Of a stretch of DNA of 64,000 nucleotides, positions 52,226 through 61,725 are shown one piece after another. Under the pieces are notes generated by a model. That model had not been told where the DNA came from. It saw only the letters and a program-made list of their open reading frames with translations, and searched no databases. This stretch comes from CAJBVG01 sp943371425. Its GTDB lineage: Bacteria; Bacteroidota; Bacteroidia; Sphingobacteriales; Sphingobacteriaceae. Each line of letters begins with the position of its first letter. The first letter of the stretch is position 1. A program made the position numbers and the translations under genes. The stretch is taken from NCBI GenBank assembly GCA_943371425.1, contig CALRUR010000009.1:54167-118166 (forward strand), given 5' to 3'.

Positions 52226-55200
52226 CTAATCTTTTACAAATTTACCTGTATAAGCTCTGGTACTATTACCAATTAAATAAAAATAAATACCGGAAGGGAA
52301 TTCTGATACATCCACATCTCCAGACATTCCTTTTATAGTTGTTTGAGTAATCATACTCCCTATCGAAGAATAAATACTCAAATTCCAATCATCGGATTGT
52401 AGTTGTGAAAAAGTAAGTTTATCATTTACCGGATTAGGATAAACAAGAGGTCCTTTAGAGTAAGCATATTGAACGCCTGAAATAGAATATAGTTGTATCG
52501 GATAACTTATGGTTACTGAACACGAATTAGAATCCTCTACAAATACTTTCAAGGTATCTGCACCTGCATTCGCTCCCCATTGAACCATTATACTATTTGT
52601 TAAAGATCCAGACGCAATAACACCAAGATTATTTTTAAGATACCAAAGGTAATTGTTTCCAGAAGTATTTGGTACGGTATAAGTTTCAGAAGTAGAAATC
52701 AAAACGGAGTCATTCCCTGAAATTGCATTTATAGTATTATTATTAATATATATAACTTGCATGACACTATCTGCAATGTTGTACGGACCTTTAACTATCA
52801 GCCATACTTGATAATCGCCAATAGATGAATAACTGTATTGAATAGATGTGGTGTCTGAGTAACTTACACCATTTCCTAAGCGCCATGTTCTACTAATATT
52901 ACTTATTCCAGATACAATAGATAAATCATTAAACACAAACAAATTTCCAGGTAAACATTGACTTTGATCATTAATTGAAAATGCTGCCTTTAAACTTACA
53001 AGTAGAATCGTATCCTCTATCAATCGAGAGCATCCTTGTGTATTTATAATTTCTACATTAAGTATGGTTGAGCCGGAATTATTCAACCACTGTATTTGTA
53101 CAGTACTCGAGTCGGGATCTGAAACTATTGATCCAAACATTGGATTAAGAGTCCAATGATATTGATACCCATTTATCTTTTGCACACTATGAGTGGTTAT
53201 TTTAAGTGTCTGAATTAATTTTAAACCTTGTATTGTTGATACAGAATCATCATTTACACGAACAGTCGTCACGGTACTATCTACACATGAATTGGCACCT
53301 ATAATCTTTAATGTGACGTGATAGGTTCCTTTGGATTTATAGTTATGTTGTACAACAGAGTCAATGTAATAGAATGTACCATCTCCCATATTCCAAATTC
53401 TATTCCCTATTGTGGTACTCAAAACTTTGCTCGAATCAGTAAATACAAATAAATTATTTTTCAAACATTGTATGCTATCATTAACATCCATTGCAACTCT
53501 AAAATTCTTACCATTCACATAGGTATATGTGGCAGTATCTATTACCGAAGCTGTATTTTTTGTTATAAGTTTAATAACATAAGTACCATATTTTTTAAAT
53601 ATATATTGCATTTGAGTTGCAGTAGATACAAGTGTATCATTTATGGTCCATTGATATTGAATTATTGGATTTTTCCCAAAAAATGAAGATGTGAATGTTA
53701 TAGGTGAAGTTGGACAATCATCTTCATTAGCTATAATATTTACTCCAGTCTTATTTGTTTTCATCGCATACAATTCATAACCATATTGAGGTGAATAGGC
53801 AGTGAAAAAAAACAAAGAATCGGAAACTTTAAAAAGATCTTTTGGCTTAGAAGAATAGTTGCCAGGTAAAAGATCATAGATCATTCTTGAATTATAATTT
53901 GTGTCAGTTCTCCACAGTTCATACCCAAATTGCTTATGATAATTTACATAGTAAAGATAATTGCCTACTGAAATAAATTCATTTGTTAGTGCAGAAGAAC
54001 TTCCAGGTATAGTCTCTAGCACTTTTTGTGTTATACCGTTTGTCGAGTTATATGCCCAAAGTTCAGGTGATACTAAATATTCAGTTCCAGCAAAAAATAA
54101 CTTGTTACCAACTGCTCGTAGATACTGAAACCCATATGCTGGTTGACTACTTACAACCATTGTTCCTGCTGATGTTGCATCAGTACTGTACAATTTTCTA
54201 AGAGGGGTGTTTTCAAAAATTGCTTCAAAAAATACTTTGCCTTTAAATAATGTTTGATAATTACAAGACACATCACCTGCATAATTATTGAAAGTACTTA
54301 CTGCCACCGTACCAATTGTAGTACCATCTGTTTTCATGAGTCTATTATTAAACCCAACCGAACCATTGAATAATAGAAATCCATTTAATACAATAGGATT
54401 TAAGGTCCCTCCTAGAAAGGAAAAATCTTTTACTAATACAGTACCTCCAGTTGTTCCATCTGATTTCCACAGTGCACCGTTAATTCTAAAAAATGCTTGA
54501 TTATTAAATTCGATGAATTCTGGATCGTATGTTTGGCTATTGCTAAATGTGTAAATAAGTGCTGTTCCTAGAGCCGTACCATTACTTACATATAGTTTTT
54601 TCGGGTTTTCATTTGTTAATAAGAAAATTTTAGAGCTAGTTGAAAGTATGTAAAGTTTCTGACTTGGGAATCCATATACCGCATTAACAGAATTTGGCTG
54701 AACTGTACAGGAATATAATGTATCTAATGATGTGAAGTAAAGTTTATTGTTAAATTCTGCATACCTAAGATTGAAACTTTTCAATCTTTGAGTCATAATA
54801 AATGTTCCTTTCGATGTACCATCACTTTGATGTAAATAGGTTATGGCATTTGGGGTACCCATATTTTTAACCGTAGTAAAATAAGCTTTCTGTTTCCACG
54901 AATAAAAACTCGAAAAATAGCCATCTTTATTTCCTTGTGGTATTAAATGTAAAACTCTTTTAGTACCAATTGTTGTTCCATTTGATTTCCAAAAACCAGT
55001 TTCATATACACTGGGGATTTCGTATCTGAAATAAAAACCATTAAGAGAATTTGGGATTTCAAATATACTAAATCCTATATTTAACATATTTGGATGAAAA
55101 TAGGTTAACTTTTTCACAAGGCTAATAATAGTGTCTGAGTTATTTAGTTTTACGAAACTAATACTATCAATTAAATGAGGAATATAATGAAACATATAAA

Positions 55201-56581
55201 TTTCATTGCCAATATGTTTGCTCCATCTAATCTCATTGTAATTTAATACTTGGCCTTTAAAGTTCCTTACGAAATGGGTACCTGCAGTCGTACCGTCTGA
55301 TAATAAAAGTTTATTATCTATTGAAAAATAAAACTTATTGTACCATAATTTAACAGCTCCTATACTTGGATTAGCATTGTTAGATAAATTATAGACCAAT
55401 TCAATAACATCATTCGAATTAATTTTATAGAGTGCTTTTACAGACGAGGGGTTGGCTTTTTGCATTATAAAAAATAGCGTACCATTTGAAATAAAAAATA
55501 GTTGAGGACTATTCCCTAAAAAACTATGGTTATAATTTTTTACCATGGTTGTATCAAAAATATTTACAGAACGTATTTCTGTCGTACTATGTGAGTAATA
55601 TAAATAATTATTATATATGATAGTTGGACCTTGCTGATAACTCGAACCAGATACAATGTCTTTAAGTAATTTTGTACCTGAAGTTGTTCCATCTGATTTC
55701 CAATATTCATTGCCATAAGTTGGGTTAGAAGCTACCATATACAAAAGCGAACCTATTCGTTGTGGTTCATTATTAAGTCCATTCGTACTTCCTGGATAAA
55801 ATTCATATACCAATGAGGTTCCTAATGCGGTACCATCCGTTTTCCATAGTTCAGAACCCAAAGAATTTGTGATCCCAGCGAAATATAACATCCCATTTAA
55901 CTCAACAAATGACGATACGACGTAAACATTAGCTTTTGAGGAGACTCCAGTAACACGATCAACCATAAATAACTCAGAACCTACATTAAAAAAGTATGTA
56001 TTCAAAGCAGTTGTTTCTTTCAATAAATTATAAACCCCAGAAGAAGTAAGTCCAGATATAGTAGAAAATAAACTGGTACCAGTGTTTGTGCCATCTGTTT
56101 TCCAAATCTGCGCATTTACGCCAGTTTTTGGCAAGCATAGAATCACCAATTTGCCATTATCAACAAATATTGATTTTTCATTTAAAGTAAACGGTTGCCA
56201 AAAGTTATGGTTCGTTGGAAGAACCCCTAAAAAATTATAACTTGAATCGAGTGTTTCATCATAAATCAAAGTATTTGCACTAGTGAATATGAAAACTTTA
56301 TCATTTAATGCAACTATATAAGTGGGCGCATTTCCATTTAGTGGTTCATTTAAGTTAATTGTCGTAACAGTAGTATCAGTACCACCTATTCGACAAATTT
56401 GATAATCGTTCCCAGTCTTTAAAGGAAAATATAATCGACCACTAGCAGTATAAACACCATTTTCATAAATAGTTTCTGCAAAGTTGTTATTCGTTGGATT
56501 TTGATCCATTATCAATTCAACAGTTTGTCCCTTACAAACTTGCGAAAGTATCAGAAAAAGAATACAAGTAATTAGTCTCAT
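52226..56581 (-). CDS. Giant ELWxxDGT-repeat/PKD protein with T9SS sorting domain
   Basis: 1451 aa. After a signal peptide (1-18) the first 950 residues hold about ten ELWxxDGT-type repeats (IWKTDGTNTGTSLF, ELWKTDGTALGTSL, EYWKSDGTTSGTKL, LWKSDGTTGGTVLV, LMKTDGTTIGTVAV), predicting beta-propellers. PKD-like domains follow (NRIWNMGDGTFYYIDSVVQHNY near 1085, SRTWRLGNGVSYSD near 1235). The last 80 residues (PLVYPNPVNDKLTF ... RAYTGKFVKD) are a type A T9SS sorting domain. ELWxxDGT proteins are common in Bacteroidota and of unknown function. Surface display is inferred. Confidence 0.88.
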   Translation of the reverse strand: MRLITCILFLILSQVCKGQTVELIMDQNPTNNNFAETIYENGVYTASGRLYFPLKTGNDYQICRIGGTDTTVTTINLNEPLNGNAPTYIVALNDKVFIFTSANTLIYDETLDSSYNFLGVLPTNHNFWQPFTLNEKSIFVDNGKLVILCLPKTGVNAQIWKTDGTNTGTSLFSTISGLTSSGVYNLLKETTALNTYFFNVGSELFMVDRVTGVSSKANVYVVSSFVELNGMLYFAGITNSLGSELWKTDGTALGTSLVYEFYPGSTNGLNNEPQRIGSLLYMVASNPTYGNEYWKSDGTTSGTKLLKDIVSGSSYQQGPTIIYNNYLYYSHSTTEIRSVNIFDTTMVKNYNHSFLGNSPQLFFISNGTLFFIMQKANPSSVKALYKINSNDVIELVYNLSNNANPSIGAVKLWYNKFYFSIDNKLLLSDGTTAGTHFVRNFKGQVLNYNEIRWSKHIGNEIYMFHYIPHLIDSISFVKLNNSDTIISLVKKLTYFHPNMLNIGFSIFEIPNSLNGFYFRYEIPSVYETGFWKSNGTTIGTKRVLHLIPQGNKDGYFSSFYSWKQKAYFTTVKNMGTPNAITYLHQSDGTSKGTFIMTQRLKSFNLRYAEFNNKLYFTSLDTLYSCTVQPNSVNAVYGFPSQKLYILSTSSKIFLLTNENPKKLYVSNGTALGTALIYTFSNSQTYDPEFIEFNNQAFFRINGALWKSDGTTGGTVLVKDFSFLGGTLNPIVLNGFLLFNGSVGFNNRLMKTDGTTIGTVAVSTFNNYAGDVSCNYQTLFKGKVFFEAIFENTPLRKLYSTDATSAGTMVVSSQPAYGFQYLRAVGNKLFFAGTEYLVSPELWAYNSTNGITQKVLETIPGSSSALTNEFISVGNYLYYVNYHKQFGYELWRTDTNYNSRMIYDLLPGNYSSKPKDLFKVSDSLFFFTAYSPQYGYELYAMKTNKTGVNIIANEDDCPTSPITFTSSFFGKNPIIQYQWTINDTLVSTATQMQYIFKKYGTYVIKLITKNTASVIDTATYTYVNGKNFRVAMDVNDSIQCLKNNLFVFTDSSKVLSTTIGNRIWNMGDGTFYYIDSVVQHNYKSKGTYHVTLKIIGANSCVDSTVTTVRVNDDSVSTIQGLKLIQTLKITTHSVQKINGYQYHWTLNPMFGSIVSDPDSSTVQIQWLNNSGSTILNVEIINTQGCSRLIEDTILLVSLKAAFSINDQSQCLPGNLFVFNDLSIVSGISNISRTWRLGNGVSYSDTTSIQYSYSSIGDYQVWLIVKGPYNIADSVMQVIYINNNTINAISGNDSVLISTSETYTVPNTSGNNYLWYLKNNLGVIASGSLTNSIMVQWGANAGADTLKVFVEDSNSCSVTISYPIQLYSISGVQYAYSKGPLVYPNPVNDKLTFSQLQSDDWNLSIYSSIGSMITQTTIKGMSGDVDVSEFPSGIYFYLIGNSTRAYTGKFVKD

Positions 56582-56770
56582 AGTTATAATGAAGTTCTGA
56601 TAAAAATAAAAACAATTTTGAGAAATATTGTTTGCCTCATCATTTTAAGTCAAACATAGACTATATCATGGCTTACTTTTACCACCCTTCTCCCAAGCCC
56701 AATCCCTATAAAAAAATGCCCTCCGAACCAACCGAAGAGCAAAATCTATTAGCACATAAGCATACTATTA

Positions 56771-56878
56771 AACTAGCATATTATCACGTGGCCCTATGAG
56801 GAATCGAACCTCAACCCAGAGAACCGGAATCTCTAATTCTATCCATTAAACTATAGAGCCCAACTAGCATATCATCAC
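56771..56878. repeat. 17-bp direct repeat flanking tRNA-Arg(CCG)
   Basis: AACTAGCATATTATCAC (56771-56787) recurs as AACTAGCATATCATCAC (56862-56878), one mismatch, immediately on both sides of the tRNA gene. It may mark an old duplication or insertion of the tRNA gene. Confidence 0.75.
56789..56860 (-). tRNA. tRNA-Arg, anticodon CCG
   Basis: The minus strand folds into a full cloverleaf of 72 nt: acceptor GGCTCTA/TAGGGCC (one U-G pair), D arm GTTT/GAAT with GGATA loop, anticodon stem AGAGA/TCTCT with loop TTCCGGT, T arm TGAGG/CCTCA with TTCGATT. The anticodon CCG reads CGG (Arg). CCA is not encoded. Confidence 0.95.
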
Positions 56879-57153
56879 ACTAGCTAATTAATTATCCTGC
56901 TAATTTAGCAAAGGTATTTCAATTACCAAGCTTCCGTTTGCTATTCGCATTTAATAACAGAAGCATATTTTGTAGTTAGCCTTTTGCATGAAAGTTCTGT
57001 CTATTATCAAACACATTTTATGGAATTTACCTCCTCGCTCTTCTTTTCTGAATGTGTGAAATTATACTCACAATGCCTCTTATTCTTATTGTTTATAAGC
57101 ATTTTGGCTAATGATGTTCTTCTAATTAGAATGAAAATCGTATATTACCTATG

Positions 57154-57160
57154 GGAGGAA
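57154..57160 (+). promoter_or_regulatory. Shine-Dalgarno that decides the start of the GNAT-nitrilase gene
   Basis: GGAGGAA at 57154-57160 lies 5 nt before the ATG at 57166. The upstream in-frame ATG at 57151 would put this motif inside the coding region, so 57166 is preferred. Strong SD motifs are rare in this window. Confidence 0.65.
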
Positions 57161-57165
57161 TAATT

Positions 57166-58677
57166 ATGATAAAGCAAGTTGAAATTACAAATTTATTAAA
57201 TGATGATTACAAGGAACTAATAACGGTAATGAAAGCGGCTTATCCGCTTTGGCAAGGTGGGTATTGGTCGGAAGGTGCGATAGAACGTATTATTTCGCAG
57301 TTCCCCGAAGGTCAGTTTGTAATTAAGGCCGATGGTAGGGTGGTAGGTTGCGCGCTTTCTATTGTAGTTGATTATAAACTTTTCGGAGATGTACATACCT
57401 ATCAGGAAATAACCGGCGATTATAAGTTCGATACTCACAATACAGATGGTGATGTGCTCTATGGCATAGAAGTGTTTATACATCCCGATTATAGAGGATT
57501 GCGTTTAGGAAGAAGATTATATGATGCAAGGAAAGAACTTTGCGAAAGTAAAAACTTAAGATCAATTGTTTTTGGTGGAAGAATACCTAACTATCATAAT
57601 TATTCTGAAGAAATGACTCCTAAGGAATATATTAAGAAAGTAAAACAAAAAGATATATACGACCCAGTATTGACGTTTCAACTATCGAATGATTTTCATG
57701 TTAAAAAGATTCTTAAAAAGTACATGACCGGCGATCATGAAAGTATGGATTATGCAACCTTACTTCAATGGGATAATGTGTACTACGAAGAAAATTTGAA
57801 AAATCGTAGATTGAAAAGATATGTTCGGTTAGGACTTATTCAATGGCAAATGCGTCCGTACAAGAACCTCGACGAATTATTTACGCAAGTAGAATATTTT
57901 GTTGATTCTGTTTCTGCTTATCAAAGCGATTTCGCCATATTTCCCGAATTATTTAATGGCCCACTTTTAATGGACTTTAACCATCTTCCAGAGTCGGAAG
58001 CCATGAGAGAATTGGCAGCATTTACGCCGAAAATAAAAGAGAAATTTTCCGAATTAGCCATCAGCTATAATGTAAATATTGTAACCGGAAGTCTTCCAAG
58101 TGTAGAGGAAAATAGCTTAAAAAACATTGGCTATCTGTGTCACCGAAACGGACATGTAGATCAGTACGAAAAAATTCACATTACACCCGATGAAACAAAA
58201 GCTTGGGGTATACGTGGTGGAAACAAACTACAAGTGTATGATACGGATGCAGGCAAAGTTGGGATTTTGATTTGTTATGATGTTGAGTTTCCAGAACTTT
58301 CTAGGTTACTTGCCGATCAAGGTATGCAACTACTTTTCGTTCCATTTTTAACCGATACACAAAACTCTTACATGCGCGTTAGGTGTTGTGCCCAAGCTCG
58401 AGCAATAGAAAATGAATGTTACGTAGCCATTACCGGTAGTGTTGGGAATTTGCCTAAGGTTGCAAACATGGATATTCAGTATTCCCAATCGGTTGTATTT
58501 ACTCCCTGCGACTTTCCCTTTCCATACAACGGTATAAAAAGTGAAGCCACTCAAAACACAGAAATGGTGTTAATCTCCGATGTCGACCTTTCACTTCTCA
58601 ATCAATTGCATATGTATGGCAGCGTAAGAAATTTAAAAGATCGTCGCACAGATTTTTACGATCTAAAACTTAAATAA
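57166..58677 (+). CDS. Bifunctional GNAT acetyltransferase / carbon-nitrogen hydrolase (nitrilase fold)
   Basis: 503 aa. The N-terminal GNAT domain (about 1-190) has VLYGIEVFIHPDYRGLRLGRRLYDAR split around the acetyl-CoA loop. The C-terminal nitrilase-superfamily domain (from about 215) has the catalytic Glu near 261 in IFPELFNGPLL, Lys near 336 in YEKIHITPDE and Cys near 371 in LICYDVEFPE. The fusion is known across bacteria; the substrate is not established, but amide or amine chemistry on a small molecule is expected. It lies between two tRNA-Arg genes of opposite strand. Confidence 0.9.
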   Translation: MIKQVEITNLLNDDYKELITVMKAAYPLWQGGYWSEGAIERIISQFPEGQFVIKADGRVVGCALSIVVDYKLFGDVHTYQEITGDYKFDTHNTDGDVLYGIEVFIHPDYRGLRLGRRLYDARKELCESKNLRSIVFGGRIPNYHNYSEEMTPKEYIKKVKQKDIYDPVLTFQLSNDFHVKKILKKYMTGDHESMDYATLLQWDNVYYEENLKNRRLKRYVRLGLIQWQMRPYKNLDELFTQVEYFVDSVSAYQSDFAIFPELFNGPLLMDFNHLPESEAMRELAAFTPKIKEKFSELAISYNVNIVTGSLPSVEENSLKNIGYLCHRNGHVDQYEKIHITPDETKAWGIRGGNKLQVYDTDAGKVGILICYDVEFPELSRLLADQGMQLLFVPFLTDTQNSYMRVRCCAQARAIENECYVAITGSVGNLPKVANMDIQYSQSVVFTPCDFPFPYNGIKSEATQNTEMVLISDVDLSLLNQLHMYGSVRNLKDRRTDFYDLKLK

Positions 58678-58724
58678 TTAGAAATGATATAGAAGTTTTT
58701 ATACTATTCTACTGTTAACTATTG

Positions 58725-58796
58725 TGGCCCCGGCGGGAATCGAACCCACATCAAATGTTTAGGAAACATCTATTCTATCCGTTGAACTACGGCGCC
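58725..58796 (-). tRNA. tRNA-Arg, anticodon CCT, with acceptor-stem mismatch
   Basis: The minus strand gives a 72-nt cloverleaf: D arm GTTC/GAAT, anticodon stem GATGT/ACATT with loop TTCCTAA, T arm GTGGG/CCCGC. The anticodon CCT reads AGG (Arg). The acceptor GGCGCCG/CGGGGCC has a G4-G69 mismatch while the other six pairs are sound. CCA is not encoded. Confidence 0.92.
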
Positions 58797-58800
58797 TGTG

Positions 58801-58848
58801 TCGAATTTTCGAAATGTCGAGTAGTCGAAATGTCGAAAAGCGAATAGC
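58801..58848. repeat. TCGA-word array with exact 8-bp period
   Basis: TCGA starts at 58801, 58809, 58817, 58825 and 58833, exactly 8 bp apart, followed by a GCGA-type word. TTTTCGA and TCGAAAA near the ends give weak pairing. The rest of the gap to 59065 shows nothing else recognised. Confidence 0.85.
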
Positions 58849-59065
58849 TGCAAACTTAATTAATTCTGAGAAAATGGGCAGAAATATTTTTTTTAGCAAT
58901 CCTGAGTCATGAATTATTAATGTTGCCAAAATTGTTTTATAAGCAAAAACCTGTTTTATTGCACATTTTAAGCTGTTTTTGACCTAAAAACCCAAATTAA
59001 GCTTAATTTTGTTTTTAATTAACGAATTACGTATTTTTATCTTTATAACTAACTACTAATTTATT

Positions 59066-59638
59066 ATGAAAAAATTACTTTCCTATCTAGTGGTATCTAC
59101 TTCTATCATAGGTCTATTTACACTAGCTTCTTGCGAAGGAGATGGTATTCCTTTTACTATTCCTCAAGAAATTGATCAAACCTTTGTAGTGCCAGCAGGG
59201 CCTGATTCTTTTTTTACCCTAACAAGAGAGGTTTCTGGAAATATTGATAGTTTCTTAACAGCGAACAACACTTCTAGAGATCAAGTTAAATTTATTGTCG
59301 TTACCGGTGCAAAATTAGGCCAGGTAGATTCAGCAGGTAATATACTGCCAAGCATTTTTGAATTTGACACCATAAGCGTATTTATTGGAGACGTTACTAG
59401 ACCAGCTGCATTTGATAGTGTAATTGCATATGTTCCGGCTGTTGTTTCAGCTTCTTTTGATGAAGGTGGTTTCATGTTGATGACATTACAATCAACAGAA
59501 TTGGATATTGTTCCTTATATAACTAAACCTAAATACAGAATTACTATTAAAGGAAAATTGGCTCAACCTAGCAATGTAGACCTTTACTATAGACTCAAAG
59601 TAAAAACGGATATTGGTGTTATACCAATAGGTAATTAG
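59066..59638 (+). CDS. Lipoprotein, unknown
   Basis: 190 aa with a lipoprotein signal peptide: LASC (residues 20-23), so Cys23 is the lipidated residue. The mature part is acidic and beta-rich with no recognised domain. It is probably anchored to the outer or inner membrane on the periplasmic side. Monocistronic, ended by a strong terminator. Confidence 0.8.
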   Translation: MKKLLSYLVVSTSIIGLFTLASCEGDGIPFTIPQEIDQTFVVPAGPDSFFTLTREVSGNIDSFLTANNTSRDQVKFIVVTGAKLGQVDSAGNILPSIFEFDTISVFIGDVTRPAAFDSVIAYVPAVVSASFDEGGFMLMTLQSTELDIVPYITKPKYRITIKGKLAQPSNVDLYYRLKVKTDIGVIPIGN

Positions 59639-59651
59639 ATCTTTTTAACTT

Positions 59652-59688
59652 AAAAAAAGCCCTTTCTATAGAAAGGGCTTTTTTTTTG
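59652..59688. terminator. Bidirectional terminator
   Basis: AAAAAAAGCCCTTTC pairs with GAAAGGGCTTTTTTT around TATA, between the lipoprotein gene and the convergent M61 peptidase gene. Confidence 0.92.
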
Positions 59689-59719
59689 TAATAAGATGAT
59701 TGGCTTGTTAGCCTTAATT

Positions 59720-61597
59720 CTATAAATTCAACCAACGTTTGTAATTCCGCTCTTGCTCCGCACTCCTATTTTTCATCCTAAAGAGGTAATGCTTCTTCGT
59801 GCCTTCTTTCATTTTATTCGTAACCTCTAATATTAAAGGCTTGCCTTCTCGCTCCACCTCTATCTTGTAGTTGGCTCCATCTGCTATATAACCGTATTCT
59901 GTTGTACTTAATTTCAACGATTCGTTAACTTTTACCTTGTCGCCTTTCTTTAATCCTATTGTCGATTCTTTCGAAACTTTTTTCACAATCCTTTTTCCAT
60001 CTAAACTAATACCCCTAAATTTTACTCCTTTGAACGGACTCTCAGCAACCATTCCTTTGTATTCTTCTTTGTAATCTAAGCCTACTTTTGCTAAGATTTC
60101 TGCTAAAGGAAGGGTGTCTCTACCACTAATATAATTATCTATAAAGCTTCGTATACTTGGATGGCTCGCCGCTACAAATTCATTAAAGAATTCTTGCTCT
60201 GAAAAGTTTTTATTCCTTCCATATTTTTTACTCAATGTAAATACTACATCCTTTAATGATTTCTCCCCACTAGTAGCACTTATTATTTCAATATCAAGCA
60301 ATGCACCCAATAAGGCACCACGCTCATACACTTGCTGGTACTGGCTTTTATGAGGTTCATTAAATACATTTTCACTCATTTCTGTAAACGACATTTTACT
60401 GAATGGGTACTTCGCAGCCGATACTATTTTACTTGATAAAACATCGCTTATGTAATTTTTTGGTGTAAGTACTTTTCCTTGCGTAAGCGCTAAACCTGCA
60501 AAATATTCGGTAATACCTTCATACAACCAAAGGTGTTTAGACATTTTTGGATCTTCGTAATTAAAATTACCTACATGCTCCGAATGTAAATTTAGAGGTG
60601 TTACAATGTGTAGAAATTCATGTGATGCAATATCTTTTATGGTTTTTACTGCTATGTCGTTTCCGAAATCTGGTAAAAAATACATCGAAGAATTTCCATG
60701 TTCTAATGCTCCAAAGCCTTGCCCTTTAAAGCTTCTTATTATTTTTACAATTCCCAATAATCCCACTCTACCACCATCAAACATTTCTTTAAATTCGGTA
60801 TAATCTTTTAGGTAAATAATGAACGAATAATTATCTACTGGCAATTGGTTTCCAAAAAATACACCCAATGCCTGCATCGATTTTTCTATCTCCTTGTAAA
60901 TATCTTTACTTATTTGTCGGCCACTCTCATTAAAAACTCCAATGGTAACTCTACAATTCGCCACCATAAACGAAGTAGTGTCTGGTTCCGAAAACATTAT
61001 AGGGTTATCTACTAATTCATGATAATCATTCGCTTTAAAAATTTGAGTATTGTTTTGTGTAGTAGATGATAAAGATGTAACTGCATAGAATTTACTAGGC
61101 TTTTCAACCAACAGTTCAATCGCTGTATTTTCTGTTCCTTTAAAAATTCCAAAAAATCCTGAATTATTAAAAATGATGTTTTCGTCTTTTTGAATATTAG
61201 TACCTGCAGGTTCAAATATTTTATTTTTCTTTTGTTTAGTATGGTAGGTGTCTTTTACTACATACGAAATAGAACTCGGTTTACCGAAAATCACAAAATT
61301 ATTTTCGCCCTCTTTTTTTATTTTCAAGGTTTTTTTATTTGCATCTAATGCAACAAAATTATTTATAAATCTACCATAATCTAATACCGCATAAGTACCA
61401 GGTATGGTTTTAGGGAATTGAAAAATTACGGTATCTCTAAATTTTTGAAACGTAGCGCTGGCTACCACTAATTCAACTTTTAACCTGTTCTCTTCTACTT
61501 TCGTTAAATCAATTTTATATTGCTGTACATTTTGTGCAAAGGCTATCCCTACTAAAAGCAGACAACTCAGAGTAATCAGTGTAAATTTCGTTCTCAT
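59720..61597 (-). CDS. M61 family metallopeptidase (glycyl aminopeptidase-like) with PDZ
   Basis: 625 aa with a signal peptide (1-21, GIAFAQ). The N-terminal beta domain spans about 25-215. The gluzincin core has HEFLH (HExxH, near 329) and the third ligand Glu in WLYEGITEYFAG (near 365). A PDZ-like domain is at about 520-600 (FRGISLDGKRIVKKVSKES, LKKGDKVKVNE). M61 enzymes cleave peptides N-terminally, some with Gly/Ala preference. Periplasmic location is inferred since there is no T9SS domain. Confidence 0.92.
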   Translation of the reverse strand: MRTKFTLITLSCLLLVGIAFAQNVQQYKIDLTKVEENRLKVELVVASATFQKFRDTVIFQFPKTIPGTYAVLDYGRFINNFVALDANKKTLKIKKEGENNFVIFGKPSSISYVVKDTYHTKQKKNKIFEPAGTNIQKDENIIFNNSGFFGIFKGTENTAIELLVEKPSKFYAVTSLSSTTQNNTQIFKANDYHELVDNPIMFSEPDTTSFMVANCRVTIGVFNESGRQISKDIYKEIEKSMQALGVFFGNQLPVDNYSFIIYLKDYTEFKEMFDGGRVGLLGIVKIIRSFKGQGFGALEHGNSSMYFLPDFGNDIAVKTIKDIASHEFLHIVTPLNLHSEHVGNFNYEDPKMSKHLWLYEGITEYFAGLALTQGKVLTPKNYISDVLSSKIVSAAKYPFSKMSFTEMSENVFNEPHKSQYQQVYERGALLGALLDIEIISATSGEKSLKDVVFTLSKKYGRNKNFSEQEFFNEFVAASHPSIRSFIDNYISGRDTLPLAEILAKVGLDYKEEYKGMVAESPFKGVKFRGISLDGKRIVKKVSKESTIGLKKGDKVKVNESLKLSTTEYGYIADGANYKIEVEREGKPLILEVTNKMKEGTKKHYLFRMKNRSAEQERNYKRWLNL

Positions 61598-61672
61598 TTT
61601 AATTTATTTTCTCTAAAATATACGGCTTTTGTAAACAAGCCTACTTTATATCGTTAATGTTACGCTGAAAAT

Positions 61673-61712
61673 AAAAAATCCCCGCCTCTCCAAGAGAAAC
61701 GGGGATTTTTTA
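61673..61712 (-). terminator. Terminator of the TM2 gene
   Basis: AAAAAATCCCCG pairs with CGGGGATTTTTT around a stem-like TCTC/GAGA loop. It lies 13 bp downstream of the TM2 gene end on the minus strand. Confidence 0.88.
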
Positions 61713-61725
61713 GCGTTATATTGTA

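Noticed and set aside
56771..56878. Integration site of a mobile element at tRNA-Arg
   Set aside because: No integrase or foreign genes nearby, and the repeats lie outside the tRNA rather than overlapping its 3' end.
58725..58796. tRNA pseudogene
   Set aside because: Only one acceptor pair is broken; all arms, the anticodon and invariant T-loop bases are intact.
58801..58848. CRISPR-like array
   Set aside because: Period is 8 bp, far below repeat-spacer size, and no cas gene is present.
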